The notes: a model not told the origin generated them from the letters alone. Positions 52,635-62,172 are shown, counted from the stretch's first letter. The stretch is DNA of 64,000 nucleotides from Acinetobacter calcoaceticus ANC 3811 (GCF_000399665.1 NZ_KB976986.1:372001-436000); one strand, 5' to 3'. A program made the numbers and translations.

Positions 52635-53600
52635 ATGAAAAAAGTTGTAGTTTTTAGTCAAATTGATGAAGAAATTTTGTCTCGATTACAACAGGATTAT
52701 CATGTTGTAGTTCTTAACCCTAAATTGGGTGATATTAATGAACAAATACGACAGCACGTTGTAGATGCTGACGGGATGATTGGTGCAGGACGGTTACTTA
52801 ATGAGAATAACCTTGCGCCAGCTCAAAAACTAAAAATTATTTCATCTGTAACGGTGGGCTATGACAATTATGATCTGGCTTATTTAAATCAAAGAAAAAT
52901 CTGGTTATCAAATACCCCTCATGTTTTAACAGAAACAACAGCTGATCTTGCTTTTACATTATTACTAAGCGCTGCTAGAAAAGTTCCTTTTCTTGATCAT
53001 TGGACCAAACAAGGTGAATGGAAAAGAACGGTGGGACCTCAGCAATTTGGTTTAGATGTTTTTGGAAAGACATTGGGAATTATTGGACTTGGCAATATTG
53101 GAGCTGCAATTGCACGTCGTGGTTTCTATGGATTTAACATGAATATTGTTTACCATAATCGTCGTGAAAAGCCTGAATTAGCTGAACCATTAAATGCACA
53201 ATATCTTGGTTTGGATCAATTACTACAGCAGTCTGATTTTGTGGTCACCGCAGTTGATTTAAATAATGAATCGAAAGCCTTAATGGGTAAAGCTCAGTTT
53301 GAGCTTATGCAAAAACATGCTATTTTTATTAATATTGCGCGTGGTTCAGTCGTTGATGAGCAAGCTTTAATTGAAGCTTTAAAGCAAAATCAGATCTTTG
53401 CTGCTGGCTTAGATGTGTATGAAAAAGAACCTTTACAAGATTCAGAACTTTTTAAATTACCCAACGTAGTCACGTTACCTCATGTGGGTTCAGCTACTGC
53501 TGAAACCCGTAAAAAAATGGTGAATCTTGCCTATAAAAATTTGGTTGAAGCTTTAGAAGACAAAACACCTAGATATCTGGTAAACCAAAATTTTATATAA
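52635..53600 (+). CDS. D-2-hydroxyacid dehydrogenase (glyoxylate/hydroxypyruvate or 2-ketogluconate reductase type)
   Basis: The 321-residue protein carries the NAD(P)-binding GLGNIGAAIARRG, substrate-site SVTVGYDNYDL, catalytic Arg in NIARGSVVDE, Glu in DVYEKEPL and His in LPHVGSAT. HNRREK after the second strand of the nucleotide fold suggests NADPH preference. GhrB-like by pattern; exact substrate not determined. It starts 11 bp after the HolD-like gene and ends at a terminator. Confidence 0.88.
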   Translation: MKKVVVFSQIDEEILSRLQQDYHVVVLNPKLGDINEQIRQHVVDADGMIGAGRLLNENNLAPAQKLKIISSVTVGYDNYDLAYLNQRKIWLSNTPHVLTETTADLAFTLLLSAARKVPFLDHWTKQGEWKRTVGPQQFGLDVFGKTLGIIGLGNIGAAIARRGFYGFNMNIVYHNRREKPELAEPLNAQYLGLDQLLQQSDFVVTAVDLNNESKALMGKAQFELMQKHAIFINIARGSVVDEQALIEALKQNQIFAAGLDVYEKEPLQDSELFKLPNVVTLPHVGSATAETRKKMVNLAYKNLVEALEDKTPRYLVNQNFI

Positions 53601-53650
53601 GTGATGAATAACACTTCATTGCAAAACTAGTCGATTTCGAGTGATATAGT

Positions 53651-53705
53651 AAAAGTCTATTGATTGAAAATCTTTTTTAGGGTTTACATCAGTAGACTTT
53701 TTTAT
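53651..53705 (+). terminator. Intrinsic terminator between the hydroxyacid dehydrogenase and bepA-like genes
   Basis: AAAAGTCTATTGAT (53651-53664) pairs with ATCAGTAGACTTTT (53688-53701) with one G-U; loop of 23 contains a further T-run; T tail follows. Confidence 0.75.
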
Positions 53706-53731
53706 GGTTTGATTTTAATAGAGAAAAACTT

Positions 53732-55168
53732 TTGAGATTTTTGCCAGTTATTTTAAGTGCGGCTTTTATAGCAAATGCTTCGTATGCACAGTCTTTCGAC
53801 CCTCAGCCATCTGCGAGTCAAGTGGAAATTCCGAATATTGGAAGTGGAATAGGCTTGCTTGATCAACAAAAAGAAAAATTTATTGGCGAAAAAGTTTTCC
53901 GTGAAGTTCATAAACAAATGCCAGTTATCCAAGATATCTGGCTCGAAGACCAATTTTTTCAAGTATTTTCAAGTATTTTGAGTGAGACTCAACTGGGTCA
54001 ACCTATTGGTCTAGTTGTTATTAAAGACCCACAAATTAATGCATTTGCTGTTCCGGGTGGTCTATTTGCCCTCAATACAGGACTTATCGCTTCAGCTCGT
54101 AATATTGATGAAATTGCTGGTGTTATGGCCCATGAAGTTGCACACGTATCACAAAGACATTTTAGCCGTTCAGAGGAAGCCTTTAAGGGGCAAACTTTAT
54201 TAAGTTTAGCTGGGCTTTTGGCAGGCGTGGCCATAGCGGCACAGGGTGGTGGAGATGCAGGAGCGGCAGTGATGTTGGGGACGCAGGCTGCCCTAATGGA
54301 TAGCCAGTTAACATATAGTCGAAATCAGGAACGTGAAGCAGACCGTATTGGCATGCAATATATGTATGCAGCGGGTTATAACCCTCAAAGTATGGCAGAT
54401 TATTTTGAAACAATGCATCGCGCGACTAGTCGGGTAAGTTTTTTACCAGATTTCTGGCTGACCCATCCGCTAACGACTGAACGCATGAGTGAAGCTCGAC
54501 TTCGTGCGAACCAAATGCCTAAAGTTAAAAATCGTATATATGATGTCGATTTTGAAATTTTAAAATGGTACACAATGGTAGTTTCAAATCAGGCTACTGA
54601 AAACCAGCTACAGAGTTTAGCTTCACAAAAAAATATTGCTGGTCTTATTGCTTTAGCAGCTTTTTATGTAAAACAAGGTGATTATGTGCAGGCGCAGTCC
54701 ACTTTAGATCAAGTGAAATCTAGTGGAAAACCTCTCGTTACACTCTTGCAGACTGATATTTATCTGGGGCAAAACAAGTTGGATCAAGCCTATACTTCAA
54801 TTGCTTCAACACAAATGACTATGCCTGAAAATAGAGCTTTTAGTTATAAGTTGGCTGAAGTGCTATTGCGTCAAGGAAAATTTGCACAAGTTCAAACTCT
54901 CGTTCAGCGATTTATTAATAAAAACCCAAGAGATATACAAGGTTGGCAATTTTTACAGCAAGCTGCTAATTTGGACAAGGCGGGATCGTTAAGGGCAATC
55001 AACGTTTTACGCTATAGAGCGGAAGCTGAATATTGGTCGGGGAGTGAAGAAAATGCAATTAAATCGATGTTGCATGCTCAACGATTAGCAAAAGACAATC
55101 AAGCAATGTCGGCTAGAATAGACAGCAGATTAAAGCAAATGCAAGATGAGCGAAGAATGAAAATTTGA
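53732..55168 (+). CDS. bepA: BepA/YfgC-like periplasmic M48 metalloprotease with TPR tail
   Basis: The 478-residue protein starts at TTG 53732; no nearer ATG fits, and the signal peptide (RFLPVILSAAFIANASYAQS) begins here. Active site HEVAHVSQRH (H134, H138) and third ligand in NQEREADRIG, then the M48 lid (LPDFWLTHPLTTERMSEAR) and a TPR region (about 300-470). BepA degrades or helps assemble outer-membrane proteins such as LptD. It is distinct from the protease-dead M48 relative 4 kb upstream. Confidence 0.88.
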   Translation: MRFLPVILSAAFIANASYAQSFDPQPSASQVEIPNIGSGIGLLDQQKEKFIGEKVFREVHKQMPVIQDIWLEDQFFQVFSSILSETQLGQPIGLVVIKDPQINAFAVPGGLFALNTGLIASARNIDEIAGVMAHEVAHVSQRHFSRSEEAFKGQTLLSLAGLLAGVAIAAQGGGDAGAAVMLGTQAALMDSQLTYSRNQEREADRIGMQYMYAAGYNPQSMADYFETMHRATSRVSFLPDFWLTHPLTTERMSEARLRANQMPKVKNRIYDVDFEILKWYTMVVSNQATENQLQSLASQKNIAGLIALAAFYVKQGDYVQAQSTLDQVKSSGKPLVTLLQTDIYLGQNKLDQAYTSIASTQMTMPENRAFSYKLAEVLLRQGKFAQVQTLVQRFINKNPRDIQGWQFLQQAANLDKAGSLRAINVLRYRAEAEYWSGSEENAIKSMLHAQRLAKDNQAMSARIDSRLKQMQDERRMKI

Positions 55169-55258
55169 AAATAGGTCTTTCAAAATTTTCAGATATACAA
55201 ATATTCGCAAACTAAAAGGAATTTTGGTTTGAAGGAATATAAAATTTAAGAGAAGAAA

Positions 55259-55705
55259 TTAAGCTAATTTAGCTTTAATTTTTGCTGAAACTATAGAAGG
55301 ATCGGCACGCCCGGCTATGATCGGACGTAGAGAATTCATCACCTTACCCATATCTTTCATGCTAGTTGCTTCTTGAGCAGAAATCGTTTGCTCAATGAGA
55401 GAATCAAGCTCTTCCTCAGTCATAGCTTCTGGTAGAAACTGGGATAAAATCTCAGCTTCGGCTTGTTCTTTACTAGCTAAATCATCACGACCAGCACCTT
55501 CAAAGGCTTTGATCGATTCTTTACGTTGTTTAATTTGCTTTTCAATGACCGCAAGAACCTGAGCGTCGCCAAGCTCTATGCGTTCATCGACTTCGATTTG
55601 CTTAATTGCTGCTTGTAGACTACGCAAAACCGTCACTGTTGCCATATCTTTGGCACGCATAGAAGTTTTTAATGCATCAGTAATTTGGTTTTTTAAAGTA
55701 GTCAT
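55259..55705 (-). CDS. yqeY: GatB/YqeY domain-containing protein
   Basis: A 148-residue helical protein with LKNQITDALKTSMRAKDMAT at the start, RQKRESIKAFEGAGR-like QIKQRKESIKAFEGAGRDDL, and the YqeY C-terminal MKDMGKVMNSLRPIIAGRAD. It resembles the GatB tail that binds tRNA; a role in tRNA handling or misacylation is suspected but unproven. It lies 25 bp downstream of rpsU, the common rpsU-yqeY order. Confidence 0.93.
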   Translation of the reverse strand: MTTLKNQITDALKTSMRAKDMATVTVLRSLQAAIKQIEVDERIELGDAQVLAVIEKQIKQRKESIKAFEGAGRDDLASKEQAEAEILSQFLPEAMTEEELDSLIEQTISAQEATSMKDMGKVMNSLRPIIAGRADPSIVSAKIKAKLA

Positions 55706-55730
55706 AATTCAGCAGTCAATCACAAATTAA

Positions 55731-55946
55731 TTAGTAAAGGCGAGTAGTACGTACAGATTCGCGAGCCAATTTCTTTTGGTAGCGTTTAACTGCAGCAGCT
55801 TTTTTGCGCTTACGTTCTTGAGTTGGTTTTTCATAGAATTCGCGTTTACGGACGTCAGCTAAAACACCAGCTTTTTCGCATGAACGTTTGAAGCGACGGA
55901 TAGCTACGTCAACTGGTTCGCCTTCTTTCAACTTAACTTGTGGCAT
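55731..55946 (-). CDS. rpsU: 30S ribosomal protein S21
   Basis: The 71-residue basic protein has the S21 signature ([20 protein letters not shown], then [20 protein letters not shown]). It binds the platform of the 30S subunit near the anti-Shine-Dalgarno region. AGGA precedes the ATG. It is divergent from tsaD across 145 bp and heads the rpsU-yqeY unit; dnaG and rpoD are not adjacent. Confidence 0.97.
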
Positions 55947-56091
55947 GTAAAATCCTCTAGATTATGGATAAGATCAAGCACACTATTGTGCCGGATCACA
56001 AGTGAAGGTCAGTATTTTACTCATTTACAACTCATATCACAAGTCTATAATAGCGATTGCAATATTTTGACTCATATAAAAGGCAGTTTTG

Positions 56092-57102
56092 ATGATTGTT
56101 TTAGGCTTGGAAACTTCTTGTGATGAAACAGGGTTGGCACTTTATGATAGCGAACTCGGCTTGCGGGGACAGGTTCTTTATAGCCAGATTAAACTTCATG
56201 CCGAATATGGTGGAGTAGTACCTGAACTAGCTTCTCGTGACCATGTTCGTAAATTAATTCCTTTAATGAATCAATTGCTTGAGCAAAGTGGTGTAACAAA
56301 ACAAGAGATTGATGCGATTGCTTATACGCGTGGTCCAGGCTTAATGGGAGCCTTAATGACGGGGGCTTTATTTGGAAGAACATTAGCTTTTTCTTTAAAT
56401 AAACCTGCAATTGGCGTTCATCATATGGAGGGGCACATGTTGGCACCTCTGCTCTCAAGTCAGCCACCAGAATTTCCATTTGTTGCTTTATTAGTTTCAG
56501 GTGGGCATACACAATTAATGGCAGCCCACGGTATTGGTCAATATGAGCTTTTAGGTGAATCTATTGATGATGCAGCTGGAGAAGCTTTTGATAAAGTTGC
56601 AAAAATGATGAGTTTGCCATACCCAGGCGGTCCTAATATTGCGAAATTGGCTTTGAGTGGTAATCCGTCAGCATTTGAATTTCCACGACCAATGCTTCAC
56701 CAAGGTCTAGATTTTTCTTTTAGTGGTTTAAAAACAGCAGTTTCTGTTCAATTGAAAAAATTGAATGGTGAAAATCGAGACGCAGATATTGCAGCTTCAT
56801 TCCAAGAAGCAATTGTAGATACCTTGGTAAAAAAATCAGTAAAAGCTTTAAAGCAAACTGGACTTAAGCGTCTAGTTATTGCGGGTGGAGTCAGCGCAAA
56901 TTTACGATTACGTGAACAGTTGGAAACTTCATTAGCTAAAATTAAAGCACAAGTTTACTACGCTGAGCCTGCTCTCTGTACTGATAATGGGGCAATGATT
57001 GCTTTTGCAGGTTATCAGCGCTTAAAAGCAGGACAACATGATGGTTTGGCTGTAACCACAACACCACGTTGGCCAATGACTGAGTTGTCTATTCCTGAGT
57101 AA
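56092..57102 (+). CDS. tsaD: tRNA N6-adenosine threonylcarbamoyltransferase subunit TsaD
   Basis: The start ATG 56092 (336 aa) is chosen over TTG 56089. ASKHA fold with [11 protein letters not shown], metal ligands in HHMEGH (H111, H115), [32 protein letters not shown] and the late CTDNGAMIA. With TsaB, TsaC and TsaE it makes t6A37 in ANN-decoding tRNAs. The methyltransferase acting on the product, trmO, lies at 4.4 kb. Confidence 0.97.
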   Translation: MIVLGLETSCDETGLALYDSELGLRGQVLYSQIKLHAEYGGVVPELASRDHVRKLIPLMNQLLEQSGVTKQEIDAIAYTRGPGLMGALMTGALFGRTLAFSLNKPAIGVHHMEGHMLAPLLSSQPPEFPFVALLVSGGHTQLMAAHGIGQYELLGESIDDAAGEAFDKVAKMMSLPYPGGPNIAKLALSGNPSAFEFPRPMLHQGLDFSFSGLKTAVSVQLKKLNGENRDADIAASFQEAIVDTLVKKSVKALKQTGLKRLVIAGGVSANLRLREQLETSLAKIKAQVYYAEPALCTDNGAMIAFAGYQRLKAGQHDGLAVTTTPRWPMTELSIPE

Positions 57103-57104
57103 AA

Positions 57105-58208
57105 CTATTCATCTTCAAAGGCCTGTTGGCTCTCGATATCAATGTATTCGATATACCCACGGCCTTGAACTTCATTACCGAAATAATTACCGGTAAATAT
57201 ATAACTACTTGCATAACCTCGCCCATGACCGTAGCGGAGTGGGCAGTCAATTTCTGCCTGAATATTTAAAATAATTTGTTTAGCTTCATTTCGAGCAATC
57301 CACGAAAAGAATTTAGGAAGTCGCATCTTTTGCCCAGTCGGTGAGATGTAATCATCTACTTGATGGGAAATAACATCAAAACTGACATCTGTATAAATTT
57401 CTGCGGGTCGATCAAGATATCTAATATGTAAAGTATAAGCAGCAGTCTTTCCTGCAATATCTGCTTTGGTAAGAAGAAGTTGAGTGGTCTCATTTAAATT
57501 GATAATTTGATAAGTAAAAAAATCAAGCGGCAGTTTATAAGCATTAGGAATAAGTTTATTTGCGATGGAGTGAGCTCCAACTGCTCGAGCATATTCGTAA
57601 GTGCAAAGTCCCTCACTTTCAATGTGCTCTGCTTGATAGCTTAAGAAGCCTTTAAACTTTGCCAATAAACTAAAATGATCATAAATCGGTGTTTTTATAA
57701 ACCAAGAAACATGCGAGGTGACATCAATATCAAAGTCGAAATCAAGTCCCTCATAATGTCCATTAATATGAATTTCTGGGAATTTTCCTTGAATTGAAAT
57801 TTCTTGGCCTAATTCGATTAAGCTTCCATCTTTATTAATTTTTGTATCTTCAGGAATGATATAAGCCTTAAGCAAAGCTTTCTCTACTGCGGCGGTACTT
57901 GAAAAGAAAGTAGCTGTTTTTCGAGGATTTCCATGAATTATGTCATCATGATCAAATGCAAGAGCACCGGGTGTGCCTAATAAAATCATAATATTTAAAT
58001 AGCGATGCGGCTCAGGCAAAAGTGGAAAAAAGATGCCGTAATGTGTCCAGCTATAATATTTTTCATCAACTCGGGGTTGAATAATATGAGGCTGAGAAAA
58101 AGGAAGCGTTGAGTATTTTTCTGCTTTATCTATAACACTTTGCGCGAGCAATAAGCTTTGACCTAAAACTTTGCTGCCTATAGAAATTTTGGGCAATTTT
58201 TTTTTCAT
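57105..58208 (-). CDS. Uncharacterised protein, beta-rich (AttH/lipocalin-like by impression)
   Basis: A 367-residue protein starting with a basic tail (MKKKLPKISIGSKVLGQS), without a convincing signal peptide. It is rich in aromatic and beta-strand segments; several regions (YYSWTHYGIFFPLLPEPHRY, DFDFDIDVTSHVSWFIKTPI, YGHGRGYASSYIFTGNYFGN) recall AttH-like tandem lipocalin proteins. I do not recognise the family securely and give no function. It is 2 bp from the convergent tsaD stop and about 108 bp from the DUF815 gene. Confidence 0.65.
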   Translation of the reverse strand: MKKKLPKISIGSKVLGQSLLLAQSVIDKAEKYSTLPFSQPHIIQPRVDEKYYSWTHYGIFFPLLPEPHRYLNIMILLGTPGALAFDHDDIIHGNPRKTATFFSSTAAVEKALLKAYIIPEDTKINKDGSLIELGQEISIQGKFPEIHINGHYEGLDFDFDIDVTSHVSWFIKTPIYDHFSLLAKFKGFLSYQAEHIESEGLCTYEYARAVGAHSIANKLIPNAYKLPLDFFTYQIINLNETTQLLLTKADIAGKTAAYTLHIRYLDRPAEIYTDVSFDVISHQVDDYISPTGQKMRLPKFFSWIARNEAKQIILNIQAEIDCPLRYGHGRGYASSYIFTGNYFGNEVQGRGYIEYIDIESQQAFEDE

Positions 58209-58316
58209 ATATAAACCTAAATCAGGATAGGACTATCTTTGTTTTAGGTTATGAAAAACAACTGTCAAAACTAAGCGGTTTTCAGGCCAAAGCTAAGGCT
58301 TTGCGGGACATTTTAT

Positions 58317-59198
58317 TTAATTGTTAGACAGCTCTTTTAAGCCATTTAAACCAATCCAGTGCTTAGAAAACTGATAAGCAGCACGTCCTGAACGTTGACC
58401 ACGCATTTGACACCAACGTAAACTTTCAGCACGAACTTCGTCATTAAAGGCCATGTTTGCTTTATGAATATAATGCTCTACGATTTCTAAATATAAACTC
58501 TGGTCCATTGGATAAAAAGATTGCCATAAACCAAAACGATCAGACAAAGAGATCTTTTCTTCAATCGCTTCTTGTGGGTGTAATTCAGTATATTGTGGAA
58601 CGTCGACTCTAGTTACAGGTGTATTCTCATGCATGAATTCTGGCAATAAATGGCGACGGTTACTGGTTGCATAAATAATAAAATTACTTGAACCAGACTG
58701 TAAGGAACCATCCAATACACTTTTTAAACTACGGTAATTTTCATCTTCAGCATTAAAAGCTAAGTCATCACAATACACGATGTATTTTTCAGGTCGGTTT
58801 TGAATAAGTTTCTGAACTTTAGGTAAATCTGCCAAATCATCACGCTCAATTTCAATTAAACGTAATCCTTGAGGAGCATACTCAGTCAATAAAGCACGAA
58901 CAATTGACGACTTTCCTGTACCACGTGAGCCAGTTAAAAGCACATCATTTGCGGGTAGGCCATTTAAAAATTGCAAAGTATTTTGAATGATTTTTTCTTT
59001 TTGGCGTTCAATGCCTTTTAAGTCATCCAGATAAATATTTTTTGGTGCATAGATGGCTTTAAGTTGCTGATTTTCCCATCTAAAAGCAGGTGCATTAAAA
59101 TCTGTCTCTTGTTTAGCTTCAGGTAAGACCTGCTGTAACTGATTTAATACGAGTGATAATGTTTGAACTAAATTATCTGGTAAATCAATGGTAGCCAT
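58317..59198 (-). CDS. DUF815-family AAA ATPase
   Basis: The 293-residue protein has an N-terminal helical part, then DLKGIERQKEKIIQNTLQFL, Walker A GSRGTGKSS (90-98), a Walker B-like YIVYCDDLAF, the sensor segment IYATSNRRHL and the C-terminal helical lid (RGQRSGRAAYQFSKHWIG). DUF815 proteins are stand-alone AAA ATPases of unknown role. It is divergent from the patatin gene across 178 bp. No partner gene is obvious. Confidence 0.85.
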   Translation of the reverse strand: MATIDLPDNLVQTLSLVLNQLQQVLPEAKQETDFNAPAFRWENQQLKAIYAPKNIYLDDLKGIERQKEKIIQNTLQFLNGLPANDVLLTGSRGTGKSSIVRALLTEYAPQGLRLIEIERDDLADLPKVQKLIQNRPEKYIVYCDDLAFNAEDENYRSLKSVLDGSLQSGSSNFIIYATSNRRHLLPEFMHENTPVTRVDVPQYTELHPQEAIEEKISLSDRFGLWQSFYPMDQSLYLEIVEHYIHKANMAFNDEVRAESLRWCQMRGQRSGRAAYQFSKHWIGLNGLKELSNN

Positions 59199-59376
59199 GG
59201 TAAGTCAATCATGTTAAACAGTAATTTACTAGGATACTAACACCGAAATTAACAGACTGACAAAAAAGTTGTTGTCTCTACAGTTTATCGGTTTTGCAAT
59301 TGATTGAAGTCTTCAGACCGCGCATAGTGTTGCGGTGTCTATTCAGTAAAATCATCTGTGAAGATGAGGACGAAAT

Positions 59377-60885
59377 ATGTTTGAAAAAATACGCAGTGAT
59401 ATGAATCCGCATCAGGCCTACCGTATCAAAAAATTACAACGTCAATTAGACATGGCTGAATCTTATGAAGAATGGAAGTCTTTTGCATTACAACTAGATG
59501 AAGAAACAGGTGTTCAAGAGTGGAAATTTGACAATAGTTCGCCTTACTTCGATGCAGAGCTTATTTCTTATAGATACACTTTACTGAAAAGATATCGTCA
59601 GCAACATCGAACGCTCGATCTTATCTATTTACTCAAGGAAGGTCTAACCTACGATATTGCAAACATTGGTCACCCTATGTTGTTTGCTGCAACACATGTG
59701 GGAACAAAAAAGTTAATTGAAGATTATATTGAAGAAGTTAGTCAAAGCTTGGCTTTTATTGCTTCAAGTGAATGTATTACTTTCCAAAGAAAAGAAAAAA
59801 TTGAGTTTTTTGAAAATTGTGAAAAAGCATATGGGCAACCAGCTCTTATGTTCTCTGGCGGAGCAACTTTAGGCCTTTTTCACACTGGGGTCTGTAAAGC
59901 TTTAATTGAACAAGATTTAATGCCTAAAGTGCTCTCTGGTTCAAGTGCAGGGGCAATTATGACAGGCATGCTCGGAACTTCTGCCAGTGAAGATGTTCAA
60001 AATCTATTAAATGGAGAGCAATTTTTTAGCGATGCTTTTCATTTTCGAAAACTTCGTGAACTCATTAAAGGAAATGGTGGCATTGCCGATGTGCACTATT
60101 TGAAAAAGTTCCTTGTTGAAAATCTAGGTGATCTTACGTTTGAAGAGGCTTTTAAAAAATCAGGTTTAAACATTAATGTTGCGGTTGCGCCGTACGATGC
60201 AACAGAAAACCCGCGAATCATGAATGCCATTATGACGCCTAATGTTTTAGTGTGGAGTGCTGTGTTGGCGTCATGTGCTGTACCTGTGTTATTTCCACCC
60301 GTACGTTTAACCAGCAAACGTTATGACGGTGAACACACGCCTTATATGGCAAATACAAAATGGGTGGATGGCAGTGTAAGAAATGATTTTCCGCAAGAAA
60401 GAATGGCGCGGCTTTATAACTTGAATTACACGATTGCCAGTCAGGTGAACCCACATATTGTTCCATTTATGCAAAATGATGCAGACCGCTTTCGTAAAGA
60501 CGTTTTAAGCTGGCCTGAACGGATTTTAAGACGCCAAGGTAAAGTGCTATCGATGGGACTTATGGACTTTACACGGCAAAGACTTGGTTCTATTTCTCCG
60601 ATTAGAAGGTTACTCGATCATGGTTATGGTGTAATGGGGCAGCGTTATTATGGTGATGTGAATATCATTGCTAAATATGGCTTGAGTCACTATACCTATA
60701 CTTTACAAAACCCGCGCCCACATTTGTTCAAACGTTTGCAACGAGAAGGGGAACGGGCGACTTGGCCAAAAATTTCTTCGATTGAGACTCATGCTCGTAT
60801 TGGCAAGACGATTCAGCATTGTTTAGAAGTTTTACGTTTTGAAGAAAAGCAACAACAGCCTGAGTCTTACTATGCTGAAGCATGA
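59377..60885 (+). CDS. Patatin-like phospholipase with DUF3336 N-terminus
   Basis: The 502-residue protein has a DUF3336 region (about 1-145), then the patatin core: oxyanion GGATLGLFHTG, nucleophile GSSAG with S190, and Asp in WVDGSVRNDF (D331) completing the Ser-Asp dyad. This architecture is that of eukaryotic-type triacylglycerol lipases/lysophospholipases found in several proteobacteria. No signal peptide. Its 3' end overlaps the downstream kinase gene by 14 bases, suggesting coupled expression. Substrate not known. Confidence 0.88.
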   Translation: MFEKIRSDMNPHQAYRIKKLQRQLDMAESYEEWKSFALQLDEETGVQEWKFDNSSPYFDAELISYRYTLLKRYRQQHRTLDLIYLLKEGLTYDIANIGHPMLFAATHVGTKKLIEDYIEEVSQSLAFIASSECITFQRKEKIEFFENCEKAYGQPALMFSGGATLGLFHTGVCKALIEQDLMPKVLSGSSAGAIMTGMLGTSASEDVQNLLNGEQFFSDAFHFRKLRELIKGNGGIADVHYLKKFLVENLGDLTFEEAFKKSGLNINVAVAPYDATENPRIMNAIMTPNVLVWSAVLASCAVPVLFPPVRLTSKRYDGEHTPYMANTKWVDGSVRNDFPQERMARLYNLNYTIASQVNPHIVPFMQNDADRFRKDVLSWPERILRRQGKVLSMGLMDFTRQRLGSISPIRRLLDHGYGVMGQRYYGDVNIIAKYGLSHYTYTLQNPRPHLFKRLQREGERATWPKISSIETHARIGKTIQHCLEVLRFEEKQQQPESYYAEA

Positions 60886-61678
60886 TTTTGCTTCGCATAT
60901 ACAAAACTTAAAAAGTGTGACAAAACCTGCGAGTGCCGCTTTAGGGCGGTATCTATGGACATGCAGCATTAATAACAAAGACTATTGGTTAAAATATCAT
61001 TTATCTGAAACAGATGTCCAAAGTGAGCAGGATTTCATTCAAGAACAATTGTTTTACGAAGAAATTAATCAGAAGAGACCTGCGTGGCTTTTACCCCATA
61101 ACTTAATCGAAGTTGATGCCATTCCTCAGATAAACCATTCTTTAGGTAAGGTTTTAATTTTACCTGATACTGATTTGTGGTTTGGTTCGTTGCCTCATGA
61201 AACTGATTTGACTGATGTATATCATACGATTTGGTTCGCGTTAGATAAGCTCACAGAACTCCATAGATTCGGTTGGATTCATGGGGATATTAAGACAGAG
61301 CATTTTCGAAAGTCTGAGCAAAATCCTTATTTGATTGATTTTGAGAAAGCCCGACTTATATCAAGCTCCGACTTAAGAATGGATGCTACACCACGCTATA
61401 TGGCTCCAGAGCTGTTTAGAGGCGTGTCTAAGGGTATACAAAGCGATTTATACGCTTTTGGTATAGTTCTATATGAATGGTTAACTCAAACTCGCTTAGA
61501 AGCAGGGAGTTACTACGAGTGGGCAGTATTGCATTGCCAAAACTTAACCATTCGATTGCCCAAACAATTTATGATTTTTCATCCATTGCTTTCGGGTTTA
61601 TTGCAAAAACAACAAAAAAATAGGTTTGCAAACGTGTTTGAAGCGATGAATTGTTTAAAAGCACATTCAAACTTATAA
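60872..61678 (+). CDS. Eukaryotic-like protein kinase / lipopolysaccharide-kinase-fold protein
   Basis: The start ATG 60872, within the end of the patatin gene, gives 268 aa; an earlier Met lies deeper in that gene. Kinase-fold motifs: WLKYHL (Lys), HRFGWIHGDIKTEHF with catalytic-loop HGD (137-139), LIDFEKAR replacing DFG, TPRYMAPELF like an activation-segment APE, and SDLYAFGIVLYEW. The DFE in place of DFG is typical of LPS-core (WaaP/Kdo) and RIO-like kinases. It could phosphorylate a protein or lipid; the target is unknown. Confidence 0.8.
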   Translation: MLKHDFASHIQNLKSVTKPASAALGRYLWTCSINNKDYWLKYHLSETDVQSEQDFIQEQLFYEEINQKRPAWLLPHNLIEVDAIPQINHSLGKVLILPDTDLWFGSLPHETDLTDVYHTIWFALDKLTELHRFGWIHGDIKTEHFRKSEQNPYLIDFEKARLISSSDLRMDATPRYMAPELFRGVSKGIQSDLYAFGIVLYEWLTQTRLEAGSYYEWAVLHCQNLTIRLPKQFMIFHPLLSGLLQKQQKNRFANVFEAMNCLKAHSNL

Positions 61679-61780
61679 AAATCATTGATCTAGTATCTGT
61701 ATACAATTTACACGGTCAGTTTTTTTTAGAAAAAAAACACTTGTCACTATTAGATCTTATCGCTAATATACACAGCCATC

Positions 61781-61865
61781 GGGGGCGTGGCGAAATTGGT
61801 AGACGCACTGGATTTAGGTTCCAGCGCCGCAAGGTGTAAGAGTTCGAGTCTCTTCGCCCCCACCA
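61781..61865 (+). tRNA. tRNA-Leu (anticodon UAG), copy 1
   Basis: 85-nt class II tRNA: acceptor GGGGGCG (61781-61787) with CGCCCCC (61855-61861), anticodon stem-loop CTGGA-TTTAGGT-TCCAG, long variable arm, T-loop TTCGAGT, discriminator A and encoded CCA (61863-61865). Identical to copy 2. Confidence 0.96.
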
Positions 61866-61918
61866 CTTTAAGTTAAACTTAAAGTTTAATGTAGATGTTA
61901 AGTCATCTATGTTTTGGA

Positions 61919-61992
61919 AGAGGATTGGTGTAATGGTAGCATGACGGTCTCCAAAACCGTTCGTCAAGGTTCGAGTCCTTGATCCTCTGCCA
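61919..61992 (+). tRNA. tRNA-Trp (anticodon CCA), copy 1
   Basis: 74-nt tRNA: acceptor AGAGGAT (61919-61925) with ATCCTCT (61982-61988), discriminator G73, encoded CCA; anticodon stem-loop ACGGT-CTCCAAA-ACCGT; T arm CAAGG-TTCGAGT-CCTTG. The D stem has two wobble pairs and a short loop (AATGGTA) and the variable region is 4 nt. Identical to copy 2. Confidence 0.93.
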
Positions 61993-62019
61993 CATTTATT
62001 TTAAATAAATGTCCCAGAT

Positions 62020-62104
62020 GGGGGCGTGGCGAAATTGGTAGACGCACTGGATTTAGGTTCCAGCGCCGCAAGGTGTAAGAGTTCGAGTCTCTTCGCCCCC
62101 ACCA
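62020..62104 (+). tRNA. tRNA-Leu (anticodon UAG), copy 2
   Basis: Same 85-nt sequence as copy 1 as read by eye: acceptor arms 62020-62026 and 62094-62100, discriminator A 62101 and CCA 62102-62104. Starts 28 bp after tRNA-Trp copy 1 and is followed by a terminator. Confidence 0.96.
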
Positions 62105-62112
62105 TTAAAAGA

Positions 62113-62140
62113 AGCAAGACGATGTTCTTGCTTTTTTTAT
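62113..62140 (+). terminator. Intrinsic terminator between tRNA-Leu copy 2 and tRNA-Trp copy 2
   Basis: AGCAAGA (62113-62119) pairs with TCTTGCT (62126-62132), followed by six more T's. It would end the first three-tRNA transcript, leaving tRNA-Trp copy 2 to read-through or its own promoter. Confidence 0.85.
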
Positions 62141-62168
62141 GATTAAATTATTAGTTGTTTAATCATAA
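62137..62168. repeat. Perfect 11-bp inverted repeat before tRNA-Trp copy 2
   Basis: TTATGATTAAA (62137-62147) and TTTAATCATAA (62158-62168), spacer of 10; ends 4 bp before the tRNA 5' end. May be an operator, or fold as a 5' leader hairpin processed by RNase P. Confidence 0.6.
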
Positions 62169-62172
62169 ATAT

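Noticed and set aside
61716..61967. 83-codon minus-strand frame across the tRNA genes
   Set aside because: Runs antisense through tRNA-Leu and into tRNA-Trp; a frame produced by tRNA sequence.
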